DNA of 64,000 nt from an uncultured SAR116 cluster alpha proteobacterium. GTDB taxonomy: Bacteria > Pseudomonadota > Alphaproteobacteria > Puniceispirillales > Marisalimonadaceae. The DNA lies in NCBI GenBank assembly GCA_902592615.1, contig CACJFI010000001.1, positions 119,980 through 183,979 on the forward strand. Reading direction: 5' to 3'. The notes below the pieces were generated by a model that had not been told where the DNA came from, did no database searches, and was given only the letters and a program-made list of their open reading frames with translations. Each line of letters begins with the position of its first letter. The first letter of the stretch is position 1. This document shows positions 1-8,264 of the stretch, piece by piece. Made by a program: the position numbers and the translations under genes.

Positions 1-677
1 AATACTGTAGAAAGAACAATTATAGGTCCTATGCAATTTGGCAATACATGTATGAAAATAATTCGTAAATGACTCATTCCTAATGCGTGGCATGCTGAAA
101 TATAGTCTAATTCCTTAATAGATAAAACCACACCTCTCGTGACTCTTGCGAACTGAATTATTCTTCTAATAGATAATGCAAGAATTAAATAAATTGGTTC
201 AGGCCCTAATATGGCTACCATTGCTAAAGCTAGTATCACTCCTGGTATGGACATAAATACATCTACAATTCTCATGATAATCTCATCAACAATACCAACA
301 AAATAGCCGGCAATAGCACCTAAGCTTACTCCAGTTATTAATCCAAAAATAATAGTTGTCAAAGCTAATGACAATGAGGTGGTAGTACCGTGTAAAGCTC
401 TAGAAAAAATATCTCTTCCTGTAGTGTCAGTACCCATTAAATGTTCTAAGCTAGGAGGTGCCAATGCATTTGATGGATTAACCATATCATATTGATGAGG
501 TGATAAAAATGGTGCAAAAATTGCTATAAAAATTAGAAATATTACTAATGAAAAGCTAAATATATTTAATTTTTTACTAAAAAATAATTTTAAACTTTTA
601 ATGAAACTCGACCAAGTTTCATTTGAAGAAAAATTAAAATTGTTTGCATTGTTTTGATATTTAATTTTTGATTTCAT
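1..677 (-). CDS. ABC transporter permease, DppC/OppC type (3' end outside the window)
   Basis: Inner-membrane permease of a peptide/nickel-type (family 5) ABC importer. The frame is open from an ATG at 677 to the window edge, so the C-terminus is missing. The visible part has a hydrophilic N-terminus, a first membrane segment near residues 38-55, the DppC-type stretch MGTDTTGRDIFSR, and several more membrane segments with the permease-ATPase contact region close to the edge. The start overlaps the stop of the upstream dppB-like gene by four bases (ATGA), which points to translational coupling. It is probably the last or next-to-last gene of the sulfatase - binding protein - permease operon; the ATPase genes must lie outside the window. 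Substrate unknown. Confidence 0.9.
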   Translation of the reverse strand, partial: MKSKIKYQNNANNFNFSSNETWSSFIKSLKLFFSKKLNIFSFSLVIFLIFIAIFAPFLSPHQYDMVNPSNALAPPSLEHLMGTDTTGRDIFSRALHGTTTSLSLALTTIIFGLITGVSLGAIAGYFVGIVDEIIMRIVDVFMSIPGVILALAMVAILGPEPIYLILALSIRRIIQFARVTRGVVLSIKELDYISACHALGMSHLRIIFIHVLPNCIGPIIVLSTV

Positions 678-1621
678 AATCTAATTCTTGGATCTATTAA
701 GATGTAAATCATATCAACAATTAGATTTATTACTGCAAAAGACACACCTATCACGAGTATAGCACATTGCATAACAAGAATATCTTTATCATGAATAGCA
801 GTAATCAATAGTTCTCCCATTCCTCTAATTGTAAAAATAACTTCAATGGCTACTGCCCCTCCGACAAGATTGCCTGTCTGAAAACCTATTACTGTTATGA
901 CTGGATTTATTGCATTTCTTAATGCATGAACAAAAAATATTCTACTACGGAAAAGTCCTTTAGAAGTTGCCGTTCTGATCATATCATGAGACAAAACCTC
1001 AAGCATACTTGATCGTGTCATCCTAGCTATAAGTGCAGCTGGATGCAAAGCTATTGAGGCGACTGGAAGCACAAGGGCTTTGGGACCAAATTCTTCAACA
1101 ACTCCTCCTATTGGAAACCAGTCCAAATTATAGGCAAATATTAATATTAATATTAATGCAAACCAAAATACTGGTGTACTTACTCCAATTATTGAAATCA
1201 GCCTAGCTATTAAATCTCCAGCTGTACCTTGAAAAACCGCTGAAATCATTCCTATAGACACACCAATTATAATTGCAGTTAGCATTGTTAAACCAAGTAA
1301 ATATAAAGTATTAGGTAAAGCCTCTATTACTGCATCCATAACAACATAATCATTCACATAAGATCTTCCAAAATCTCCTTGCAAAGCATTCCATATCCAA
1401 TGAACATATTGTATTAATATAGGTTTATCGAGGCCTAGTTCTTTTCTGACTCTCTCAACTTCTTCTTGATCAACTCCTGAGTAGCCCTCAAGATCAATGC
1501 CTAAAGCTGCATATGCAGGATCACCAGGTGTTGCGTGACCTAGTATAAAAGCAAATGTTGCAATTCCTAATATTGTAGGTAAGAAGGTAAAAAGCCTTCT
1601 CAAAAATACTTTTAAAAACAT
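674..1621 (-). CDS. ABC transporter permease, DppB/OppB type
   Basis: Inner-membrane permease pairing with the DppC-like protein that follows it. At 315 aa it has the family length. The N-terminal membrane helix carries the LRRLFTFLPTILGIATFAF stretch, followed by the periplasmic GDPAYAALG region typical of DppB. The conserved EAA-type loop is seen near residues 205-235 (ARMTRSSMLEVLSHDMIRTA, then the SKGL segment), where the ATPase docks. It lies 51 bases downstream of the binding-protein gene, separated by a hairpin, and overlaps the next permease by four bases. Family assignment is secure; the transported compound is not readable from the sequence. The context with a sulfatase suggests a sulfated organic molecule (inference). 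Confidence 0.93.
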   Translation of the reverse strand: MFLKVFLRRLFTFLPTILGIATFAFILGHATPGDPAYAALGIDLEGYSGVDQEEVERVRKELGLDKPILIQYVHWIWNALQGDFGRSYVNDYVVMDAVIEALPNTLYLLGLTMLTAIIIGVSIGMISAVFQGTAGDLIARLISIIGVSTPVFWFALILILIFAYNLDWFPIGGVVEEFGPKALVLPVASIALHPAALIARMTRSSMLEVLSHDMIRTATSKGLFRSRIFFVHALRNAINPVITVIGFQTGNLVGGAVAIEVIFTIRGMGELLITAIHDKDILVMQCAILVIGVSFAVINLIVDMIYILIDPRIRL

Positions 1622-1638
1622 AAATTTCTCGACATAAA

Positions 1639-1663
1639 AACCCCACTTTAAAAAAGTGGGGTT
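1639..1663 (-). terminator. Hairpin between binding-protein and permease genes
   Basis: An 11-bp perfect stem (AACCCCACTTT paired with AAAGTGGGGTT) around a 3-base loop lies 10 bases after the binding-protein stop. The minus-strand transcript has only a short U-run after it, partly within the stem. It is better read as a partial terminator or a 3' stabiliser lowering permease expression relative to the binding protein than as a full stop. Confidence 0.65.
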
Positions 1664-1672
1664 AAAGTGTGT

Positions 1673-3250
1673 TTATTTATCTAACCAGACTTTCCTTAAA
1701 TCTTCCATACCTTTCAACTTTCCAGTTTTAAAGTTTTTAACCCAAGGATTTCTTACTGTTCTATGATTTCTCCAATTAGCAAAGGCAACAGGAACATCGT
1801 CAAAAATTATTTTCTGAAGTTTAATTAATGACGGTTTAGCAATAGCAGGATCATTAGTTTTAACAATTTCGTCTAAAAGTTTTTCTGCTTCAGGATTTTG
1901 ATAGCCACCCTCTTTGTTATAATAACTTGGATTACTAGAACCACCACTATGGTACATATTCCAAGTAAATTCTTGTATTGTTGGCCCACCAAGCATTTGC
2001 CAAAGAGCAAGTTCGTATTTACCAGTATACATTTGTTTTAGTAATGCACCCATTTTTGTTTTTACAATAGATAAATCTATACCAGCAGCCTTTAATTGAG
2101 CTTGAATTAATACAGCTCTTTGGACGTGGGCGCCCCCTGTTCCATGAAGCATTTTAAGTTTTAATTTTTTTCCTCCTGGACCATAACCTTCTTCTTTTAA
2201 AAGTTGTTTAGCTTTGGCTGTGTTTTGTCGAATTTTTGATAAATCTTCAGCTTTAATAAATGCTGGATGCCATGGTGGGAAGATACTTTCAACTTCTTCA
2301 CCTGCTCCTCTATAAACATTATCAATTAGTTCTTTACCATTAATTGCATATTGAATAGCCTGTCGAATTTTTTTCTTTTTAAGTACAGGGTTTTTAGTGT
2401 TCATAGGTATTAATGTAAATGTTGAAGCTTTACCTTCCTGTAAAATTAAATTACTTCCCTTGAATTGAGGAAATTGAGATTCTGGAAAAGTGTTAATCGT
2501 GTCTAATTCACCTTTTTTTAATTTTAAAATTCTTACACTTCCTGAAGAAATTAACTTAGCTTTAAAACCACCTAAGCAAGGAAGTCCCTTACGGTAATAG
2601 TTAGGATTTCTATCAAGATGCAAATGATCTTTTGCTTTAAAACTTTTCATGACGAATGGACCTGTACCAACAGCTACTTTGGTGCCATAGTCTCTACCAG
2701 CGTTTTTAACTGCTTTTGGAGAAGCAATTCTTAGTGATGCTGCAACATCCCATAAAAAAGTAGGCCATTGTCCATTTGGTGTGAATTTAATTGTATGACT
2801 GTCTATAATATCATAACTTTTCAGAAACTTTTTCCATACCCCTGAATATGGAGAAGCAATTTTACCTGATTTTAGTCTATCAACATTAAATGCTACTGCC
2901 TCAGCATTAAATTCTGATCCGTCATGAAACTTTACACCTTTTCTTAAATTAAATGTATAAGAACCATCGGCATTTTTTTTGGGAACTTCACTTGCTAACC
3001 CCGGTGCCACACTTAAGTCATAAGTCATGTCTAGTAAACTATCATATATTAAAAAAGAATAATAAACTGGATTTGCTCTAACTCCTGCATCCATAGATGG
3101 GTAAGCAAGGTCAACAGTTTTAAATATTCCACCGGTTTTAGGACACTTAAATTCTGCATACGCAAAAGAAGCACCAAAAAACATAGTTAATGTTACTATT
3201 GAAAAAATCATGTACATATATGATTTGATTTTATTATGTAATGTTAACAT
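1673..3250 (-). CDS. ABC transporter solute-binding protein, family 5
   Basis: Periplasmic binding protein (525 aa) of the peptide/nickel/opine class (SBP_bac_5). An N-terminal signal peptide is visible (hydrophobic core IFSIVTLTMFFGASF with cleavage near AYA-E). It is followed by the family hallmarks: YDSLLDM, a FNLRKGVKFHDGSEFNAEAV segment near residues 100-120, and GTGPF near 196. A strong GGGAGGAG ribosome site just upstream supports the start at 3250. It is 15 bases downstream of the sulfatase and upstream of two permeases, so all four share one transcript. Family 5 proteins bind oligopeptides, heme, glycosides or opines. With a sulfatase in the operon a sulfated ligand is possible but not shown. 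Confidence 0.93.
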   Translation of the reverse strand: MLTLHNKIKSYMYMIFSIVTLTMFFGASFAYAEFKCPKTGGIFKTVDLAYPSMDAGVRANPVYYSFLIYDSLLDMTYDLSVAPGLASEVPKKNADGSYTFNLRKGVKFHDGSEFNAEAVAFNVDRLKSGKIASPYSGVWKKFLKSYDIIDSHTIKFTPNGQWPTFLWDVAASLRIASPKAVKNAGRDYGTKVAVGTGPFVMKSFKAKDHLHLDRNPNYYRKGLPCLGGFKAKLISSGSVRILKLKKGELDTINTFPESQFPQFKGSNLILQEGKASTFTLIPMNTKNPVLKKKKIRQAIQYAINGKELIDNVYRGAGEEVESIFPPWHPAFIKAEDLSKIRQNTAKAKQLLKEEGYGPGGKKLKLKMLHGTGGAHVQRAVLIQAQLKAAGIDLSIVKTKMGALLKQMYTGKYELALWQMLGGPTIQEFTWNMYHSGGSSNPSYYNKEGGYQNPEAEKLLDEIVKTNDPAIAKPSLIKLQKIIFDDVPVAFANWRNHRTVRNPWVKNFKTGKLKGMEDLRKVWLDK

Positions 3251-3265
3251 TTTCTCCTCCCTTTT

Positions 3266-4747
3266 TTAAAATCTTCCTTTTCTTTGAATCCCTGCTGAGC
3301 TGGTATTCATTACTGCATCAATATGTGAGTGCATTAATTTTAATTTTAACTTGTCATCTATTCCTTTTTCCCAAAGATCTTTAAATTCTCCTGGATCATT
3401 TTCTAAATCATAAATTTCACCAAATCCAAGCCCATGATAAATTATTGTTTTGTGTCTTCCGTCATAAGTCATTGTTGCGTGTGTGTCTCTTACAATTCTT
3501 GGAGACCCTAAAGAGTCATTGAATTCTGCAACTACAACAGGCTTGTGAAAGTCAATATCTTTACCAGAACACATTTTTTCAAACAAAGACTTGCCCTGCA
3601 TATAATAAGGTATATCTATTCCTGCAGCATCAAGAATAGTTGGTGCTAAATCAACTAATTCAACCAATGCTGAACTAATAATGTCTGACTTAATTTTCCC
3701 AGGCCAAGAAAACATTAATGGCACATGAACCAAACCTTCAAAAAAACGACTTCCTTTATAAATAAGTCCATGATCACCCAACATTTCACCATGATCACTA
3801 TGAAAAATAATAAGAGTATTTTCAAGTTGGCCTATTTCTTTTAAATGATCAACAAGTATACCAAAATGTTTATCTAAAAGTTCAATCATGGCATAATAAT
3901 GTGCCTTAACGATTTTACCATTGAATGACTCAGGAGGCCAATTACCAGGGTTTTTATACCCACCTTTTGGCGGAGGTGGAGGATTTTCTCCGCCAGGATT
4001 TACAGCATCAACTGCTTGCTGACATACCTCTTGGAATTTTTTTTGTCTTTCAATATCATTTAATTTAAATAAAGGTCCTGGAAGATCATCTGGATTATAC
4101 CTTTCTCTATATTCTTTTGGAGGATCAAAAGGAGGATGAGGGTCAAAAGGGTTGATTGACAACATCCATGGACCGTTTCTTTTTTTGTTAATAAATTTTA
4201 TTGCCATTTCAGTGCACCAAGTAGTTTGATGAAATTTTTCAGGCACTCCGTCACAGCAAAAATTATTTACTGGTTCAAAAAGTTTTTTTAAATCCTGTTT
4301 TTTTTCTTCTACAATCCACCTCTTGTAATCATCAGTTTCTGGGTTCAGTTTAGGAGTTGAATCATGACTATAGTAAAATGTGTCGTACCCATCATCGGTC
4401 CTTTTTTCAACGCCTCCTTCAGCGCTTGAGAGATGAAGTTTACCAATTAGCCCACAATCATATCCTGCGTCTTTAAGAATTTTAGTCACGAGTACTTCGT
4501 GGTCTGGAAAATATTCTGCACCATTTCTGTGAGCATGAGTGGACGCAGGGTACCTTCCTGTTAAAAATGATGCTCTACTTGGCGTACAAATTGGACTTTG
4601 TACATAAGCATTTTTGAATGTATATCCATTTTTCATAAATTTATTTATATTAGGAGTGTTTATGTATTGATTGCCAAGACCATTTATTGTGTCAAATCTT
4701 TGCTGGTCAGTACAATACCAAATTATATTAGGTAAACTTTTCTTCAT
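3266..4747 (-). CDS. Sulfatase (formylglycine type), probably cytoplasmic
   Basis: Type I sulfatase of the alkaline-phosphatase superfamily, 493 aa. The metal-binding D14/Q15 pair is followed by the sulfatase signature C54-T-P-S-R58 (the cysteine to be converted to formylglycine), K103/H105 in GKLHLS, and D318/H319 in HSDHGEMLGDHG. No signal peptide is present, so hydrolysis should take place in the cytoplasm after uptake. Residues 250-271 form a proline- and glycine-rich insert (a run of five prolines) not expected in the core fold. It is the first gene of the transport operon, divergent from a LysR regulator. Likely role: release of sulfate from an imported sulfate ester (choline-sulfatase-like or arylsulfatase-like; the exact substrate is open). 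Confidence 0.9.
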   Translation of the reverse strand: MKKSLPNIIWYCTDQQRFDTINGLGNQYINTPNINKFMKNGYTFKNAYVQSPICTPSRASFLTGRYPASTHAHRNGAEYFPDHEVLVTKILKDAGYDCGLIGKLHLSSAEGGVEKRTDDGYDTFYYSHDSTPKLNPETDDYKRWIVEEKKQDLKKLFEPVNNFCCDGVPEKFHQTTWCTEMAIKFINKKRNGPWMLSINPFDPHPPFDPPKEYRERYNPDDLPGPLFKLNDIERQKKFQEVCQQAVDAVNPGGENPPPPPKGGYKNPGNWPPESFNGKIVKAHYYAMIELLDKHFGILVDHLKEIGQLENTLIIFHSDHGEMLGDHGLIYKGSRFFEGLVHVPLMFSWPGKIKSDIISSALVELVDLAPTILDAAGIDIPYYMQGKSLFEKMCSGKDIDFHKPVVVAEFNDSLGSPRIVRDTHATMTYDGRHKTIIYHGLGFGEIYDLENDPGEFKDLWEKGIDDKLKLKLMHSHIDAVMNTSSAGIQRKGRF

Positions 4748-4926
4748 ATCTTTTATTAAATTTATGTTTGTTTTGTAAAATTATGAACAAATTTTTAACT
4801 TTTAACCAATACAATTTTTTTAGCCTATTATAACTTTAAGTTATAAATACAATAAAATCGTTTAGTTTTTTTTATATACACATTATGATTTAGAAGTTAT
4901 CAAATTTAAATTATTTACTACTTATT
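4748..4926. promoter_or_regulatory. Divergent promoter region with LysR-type operator (palindrome 4828-4846)
   Basis: The 179-base gap separates the sulfatase operon from its divergent LysR regulator. It contains a perfect 9-bp inverted repeat around one base, TTATAACTT-T-AAGTTATAA, at 4828-4846. This includes the T-N11-A arrangement expected of LysR boxes (ATAAC-N5-GTTAT). It is the natural candidate for the site through which the regulator controls both directions. The rest is A/T-rich. Confidence 0.6.
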
Positions 4927-5865
4927 ATGATTAAAATTAGACAAATACAGTTTTTTCTTTCTGTTCTTCAATACAACAGTTTCGTCAAAGCGGCTGAAAG
5001 TTTAAATGTTTCACAGCCAGGTGTAAGTAAAGCTATTCGAGAACTAGAAGAAATATTGCAAGTTAAATTGATTAAAAGACATACAAATGGAATAGAGATT
5101 ACAGAATATGGAAGAATTTTAGAAAATTATTCACATTTAATTCTTAAGGATATTTCTAATGCAGAAAAAGAAATTAAATATTTAAAAGAGGGAACTATTG
5201 GAGACATTAATATTGGTGTGGCTTTTAGTCCAAGAATATATTTAGTTCCAAAAGCAACTATAAACTTACAAAAAAAATATCCAAATATTAATTTAGATAT
5301 ATATGCAGGTAGTAGAAGCGATCTAATTTTAAGGTTGCTTGAAGGAAAAATTGATTTGTTTGTATCCGCAATTGTGCCGGAAGATTTTGTTTCATCAGAA
5401 AAAGTTACATCCTTACCTCTCTATAAAGATACTCAATTTTTAGTTACTAGAACTAATCATCCTCTACAACTTAAAAAAAAAGTTACTCTAAAAGACACTC
5501 TTAAATTTGATTGGATTTTGCCAGAACATGAAAGAACATTAAGTTTATTTAATATTAATAACCAATTTTGGAAGAATAATTTAAAACATCCAAATCCTAA
5601 AATAGTTTATAATTCAGCTAATTTTGCGTTAAATGTAATTAAAAATAGTGATTATATTGGGATTCATCCTAAACAAATGATTGAAACCCAAGGAGAAGGA
5701 GTTTTCAGTATACTAGATATTGAAGGAATTATAATGGAACCATCTTATGGCATAACCTATTTAGAAAATAAAATTAAAAGAAGATCTGCTGAGTTACTTA
5801 TTGAAGAATTAGTTTTAGTTAGTAAGGAAATGATTAAGATGGGATTGGTAAAAAAAATTGATTAA
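4927..5865 (+). CDS. LysR-family transcriptional regulator
   Basis: 312-aa LysR-type regulator. The N-terminal winged helix-turn-helix is clear at residues 1-65 (FLSVLQYNSFVKAAESLNVS, then QPGVSKAIRELE), followed by the periplasmic-binding-like effector domain (residues about 90-300). It is transcribed away from the sulfatase/ABC operon. The shared 179-base gap holds a perfect palindrome, so regulation of that operon in response to its substrate or product is the obvious reading. The next gene, an AbrB-type membrane protein, overlaps its end by eight bases and is probably co-transcribed. Confidence 0.92.
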   Translation: MIKIRQIQFFLSVLQYNSFVKAAESLNVSQPGVSKAIRELEEILQVKLIKRHTNGIEITEYGRILENYSHLILKDISNAEKEIKYLKEGTIGDINIGVAFSPRIYLVPKATINLQKKYPNINLDIYAGSRSDLILRLLEGKIDLFVSAIVPEDFVSSEKVTSLPLYKDTQFLVTRTNHPLQLKKKVTLKDTLKFDWILPEHERTLSLFNINNQFWKNNLKHPNPKIVYNSANFALNVIKNSDYIGIHPKQMIETQGEGVFSILDIEGIIMEPSYGITYLENKIKRRSAELLIEELVLVSKEMIKMGLVKKID

Positions 5866-6916
5866 AAAAAATATTTTAATTTTTATTAAAACAATTTTAA
5901 TTGGTCTGTTAGGGGGTATTATATTTAATCTTTTGCTTTTACCATTGCCCTGGATGCTTGGCCCAGCATTCAGTGTAGCTATTTTTGCTTTGTCAGGAGT
6001 AAATGTAGATTTAAGCAGAAATTTTCGTGCACCTTTTGTAGGTCTTACTGGTGTTTGGCTTGGAAGTTATTTCCAACCAAGCATCTTGAATGATGTTTAT
6101 ATTTGGATTATCTCTCTTACTTTTTTGGTGTTATACGTGCCTTTAGCACATGCATTTACATATTTTATTCTCCTTAAAACTAGAAAAATAAATAAACCTG
6201 AAGCTTTTTTTATAGGCTCAGCTGGAGGCTTGTTAGAAATGACATTGGGCGCTGAAGAATGTAAAGCTGATGCCAAAAGAGTATCATTAACTCATATGAC
6301 TAGAATTTTTTTAACGGTTATGTTGATCCCAAATTTATTACTTGTTTTTTTTCCAGGTTCTTTCGAAAGAGAACCTACTTGGCCTAATATGGAGGGTAAT
6401 TTTTTACATATAATCGCATTTATAGTATTAATTCCATTAGGTCAATATATTGGTAAAAAACTAAATTTTCCTGGACACTCTCTCTTTGGTCCTCTTATAA
6501 TAAGCGCAACCTTACATGTATTTGGATATTTTAAGTTAGAGGCAAACATTTCTTTTTTAATAATTTCTCAATTAATTATTGGAACTTTTTTTGGATGCAA
6601 CATGAATGGAGTTTCTTGGAAAGTAGCTGGTAATTATTTAATTGATGCGATCATTGTAGTTTTGTCTCTAACCCTATGCATAGTCCCTTTTTTGTTTGTA
6701 GTAGGACTATTAACAACAATAAATGAAGAAGCAATTTTATTGGCCTTCTCACCTGGTGGAGTCAATGAGATGGGGTTGTTGGCAGCTTTTTTAAATATTG
6801 AACCAGCTTATGTTTTGACACATCATTTATTTAGATTATGTACGGTATTAATAATGTTGATTTTTGCAAAAAAATTCCTTTATCAAAAATTTAAAAAAAT
6901 GAAAAGTTTTCATTAG
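5858..6916 (+). CDS. AbrB-family integral membrane protein
   Basis: 352-aa polytopic membrane protein of the AbrB/putative ammonia monooxygenase group (two repeated membrane domains; unrelated to the Bacillus DNA-binding AbrB). Both internal repeats show the family pattern: LPWMLGPAFSVAI and GSAGGLLEMTLGAEE in the first half, FSPGGVNEMGLLAAF in the second. The start is a TTG overlapping the LysR gene by eight bases, which implies translational coupling. The biochemical role of the family is not established; homologues are often treated as transporters or regulators. Here it may serve the same substrate as the neighbouring sulfatase transporter (inference). Confidence 0.85.
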   Translation: MIKKNILIFIKTILIGLLGGIIFNLLLLPLPWMLGPAFSVAIFALSGVNVDLSRNFRAPFVGLTGVWLGSYFQPSILNDVYIWIISLTFLVLYVPLAHAFTYFILLKTRKINKPEAFFIGSAGGLLEMTLGAEECKADAKRVSLTHMTRIFLTVMLIPNLLLVFFPGSFEREPTWPNMEGNFLHIIAFIVLIPLGQYIGKKLNFPGHSLFGPLIISATLHVFGYFKLEANISFLIISQLIIGTFFGCNMNGVSWKVAGNYLIDAIIVVLSLTLCIVPFLFVVGLLTTINEEAILLAFSPGGVNEMGLLAAFLNIEPAYVLTHHLFRLCTVLIMLIFAKKFLYQKFKKMKSFH

Positions 6917-6925
6917 TTTATTGTT

Positions 6926-7270
6926 TCATTCATTATTAATTTTTTCTAAGCCTGTTGAAATTAATTTAATAAAATAACCATAAAATATAGGTAGGAACGC
7001 AATTGAAAAAGCAGGCCAAATATTTTCAGTATTTACATGATGATTGCCTATCATTACAATTCCAATGATCAAGCCGATCCAACCCATATAAACTGAACCA
7101 TCTCCAAAGTTTTTTATAAAATTGCTGGATTTACCTTTTGCTAAAACATAACCTAGTGATCCTCCGACGACTAGTAACATAGAAGGTAAATCAATAAACT
7201 TATTATAATCTATTGTTGATACGGCTCCAACAACCATCCCTATGATTATTAAAACTCCAATTATTCTCAT
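6926..7270 (-). CDS. Short membrane protein resembling the MotA N-terminus
   Basis: 114-aa protein with about three to four membrane segments. The first 50 residues resemble the start of flagellar stator MotA: two hydrophobic segments joined by a DLPSMLLVVGGSLGYVLAKG stretch (residues 27-46), compared with the I/DxPSLLIVxGGT motif of MotA. The large cytoplasmic loop and proton-channel helices of MotA (normally 250-290 aa) are absent and no MotB partner is nearby. It is therefore not a functional stator as it stands. It converges with the AbrB-type gene with a nine-base gap. Function unknown. Confidence 0.7.
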   Translation of the reverse strand: MRIIGVLIIIGMVVGAVSTIDYNKFIDLPSMLLVVGGSLGYVLAKGKSSNFIKNFGDGSVYMGWIGLIIGIVMIGNHHVNTENIWPAFSIAFLPIFYGYFIKLISTGLEKINNE

Positions 7271-7439
7271 TTAGTTATCCTATATAAATATTTTTAATCA
7301 TTTAATTAATCTTAGATAAAAATATTTTAGAGTAAACATGATAATTTTTTTGAAATATATACTTTTATAAATAATTGTTGATATTAATTTAAGTTAATTA
7401 TCTACTCTAATCAAATTAAAGATATTGGAAATAAAGTTA

Positions 7440-7946
7440 ATGGGTCTTTTAGGTAATGCAGTTCTAGTTAATTGGGGCGGAATTGTTGAAACTAAAGAAA
7501 TAGAATATAATGAGTGGCATTCTAAAGAACATATGCCAGAAAGAATATCTCTACCTGGATTTTTAAGAGGTTTGAGGACTGTAGGAATTCCTGGCACAGA
7601 TTTAAATCACAAATATTTTATGATGTATGAGGCTGAACAAAAAGAAGTTTTTACATCAAGGAAATACCTTGAGAGGTTAAATAACCCAACAGAATGGACA
7701 AAAGAAATTTTATCAAATTACTTATCTCCATCTAGAACGATTTGTAGTGTTGTCTACAGTAAATCAATTGGTATAGGCGGTTATTTTGCTACTATAAGAT
7801 TTTTAGGTGAAAAAATTCTAACTAAACATAATGTAGAAAATTTAAAACTTTTTACCCCTAAAATACTTAAATTAAATTGCATAACAGGTATCCATGTGAT
7901 CTTAGGAGATAGCAGTTATGGGCAAATGAATACTGAAGAAAAATAA
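7440..7946 (+). CDS. EthD/dimeric alpha-beta-barrel-like protein, interrupted by a frameshift
   Basis: The N-terminal part shows the pattern of small EthD-like barrel proteins: NEWHSKEHMPERISLPGFLR near residues 20-40, a strand-helix-strand fold, and a second similar domain starting near residue 115. The frame stops at 7944 just after a run of five A residues. The adjacent +1 frame continues without interruption to 8140 with matching coding character, so the full product would be about 230 aa. A TTG at 7425 is in frame upstream, but the ATG at 7440 fits family N-termini better. Either a recent pseudogene or a truncated protein; function unknown (EthD-like relatives act on small organic molecules). 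Confidence 0.6.
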   Translation: MGLLGNAVLVNWGGIVETKEIEYNEWHSKEHMPERISLPGFLRGLRTVGIPGTDLNHKYFMMYEAEQKEVFTSRKYLERLNNPTEWTKEILSNYLSPSRTICSVVYSKSIGIGGYFATIRFLGEKILTKHNVENLKLFTPKILKLNCITGIHVILGDSSYGQMNTEEK

Positions 7947-8142
7947 ATTTAGATCATTACAAGGATTAAATGATCAAATAGTATCACAAGCAGTCATTAT
8001 TGAAGGTTTAAATTGTTACTCTTTACAAACTGCTATTAAAAATTTTAAAAATAAATATTCTCTTAAAGAAAGTGATAATTTAATAATAAATTATTATATT
8101 TGTCAGAATATTTTAACTCAACGAGATTTGTTGCACAAATGA
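7945..8142 (+). pseudogene. C-terminal part of the EthD-like gene in the +1 frame
   Basis: This open stretch has no start codon of its own. Its translation (beginning NKFRSLQGLNDQI, containing AVIIEGLN, ending LLHK) is the expected second-domain ending of the gene just upstream. Removing one A from the A-run at 7939-7943 joins the two into one frame. It is taken as the displaced 3' end of a gene broken by a single-base insertion. Confidence 0.65.
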
Positions 8143-8226
8143 AAAAAATAGTAATTATTGGATAATGAAGAGTATATAAAAGATTTATTAAATGCCAGTA
8201 AATCGATTGACAAAATAATCAATTAA
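8139..8226 (+). pseudogene. Short degenerate coding remnant
   Basis: An ATG overlapping the previous stop opens MKKIVIIG, which looks like the start of a nucleotide-binding Rossmann protein, but a stop follows at once. The +1 frame then runs for about 20 codons to 8226. This is best read as debris of a deleted gene. The rest of the 318-base gap up to 8264 holds nothing else recognisable except the ribosome site of the next gene. Confidence 0.35.
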
Positions 8227-8264
8227 TTATTTTTTCATTTAATTTGTAAGATGAGAGGTTTAAA

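Noticed and set aside
7394..7597. Minus-strand frame of 67 codons over the EthD-like gene start
   Set aside because: The plus-strand frame shows family motifs; the minus-strand product has none.
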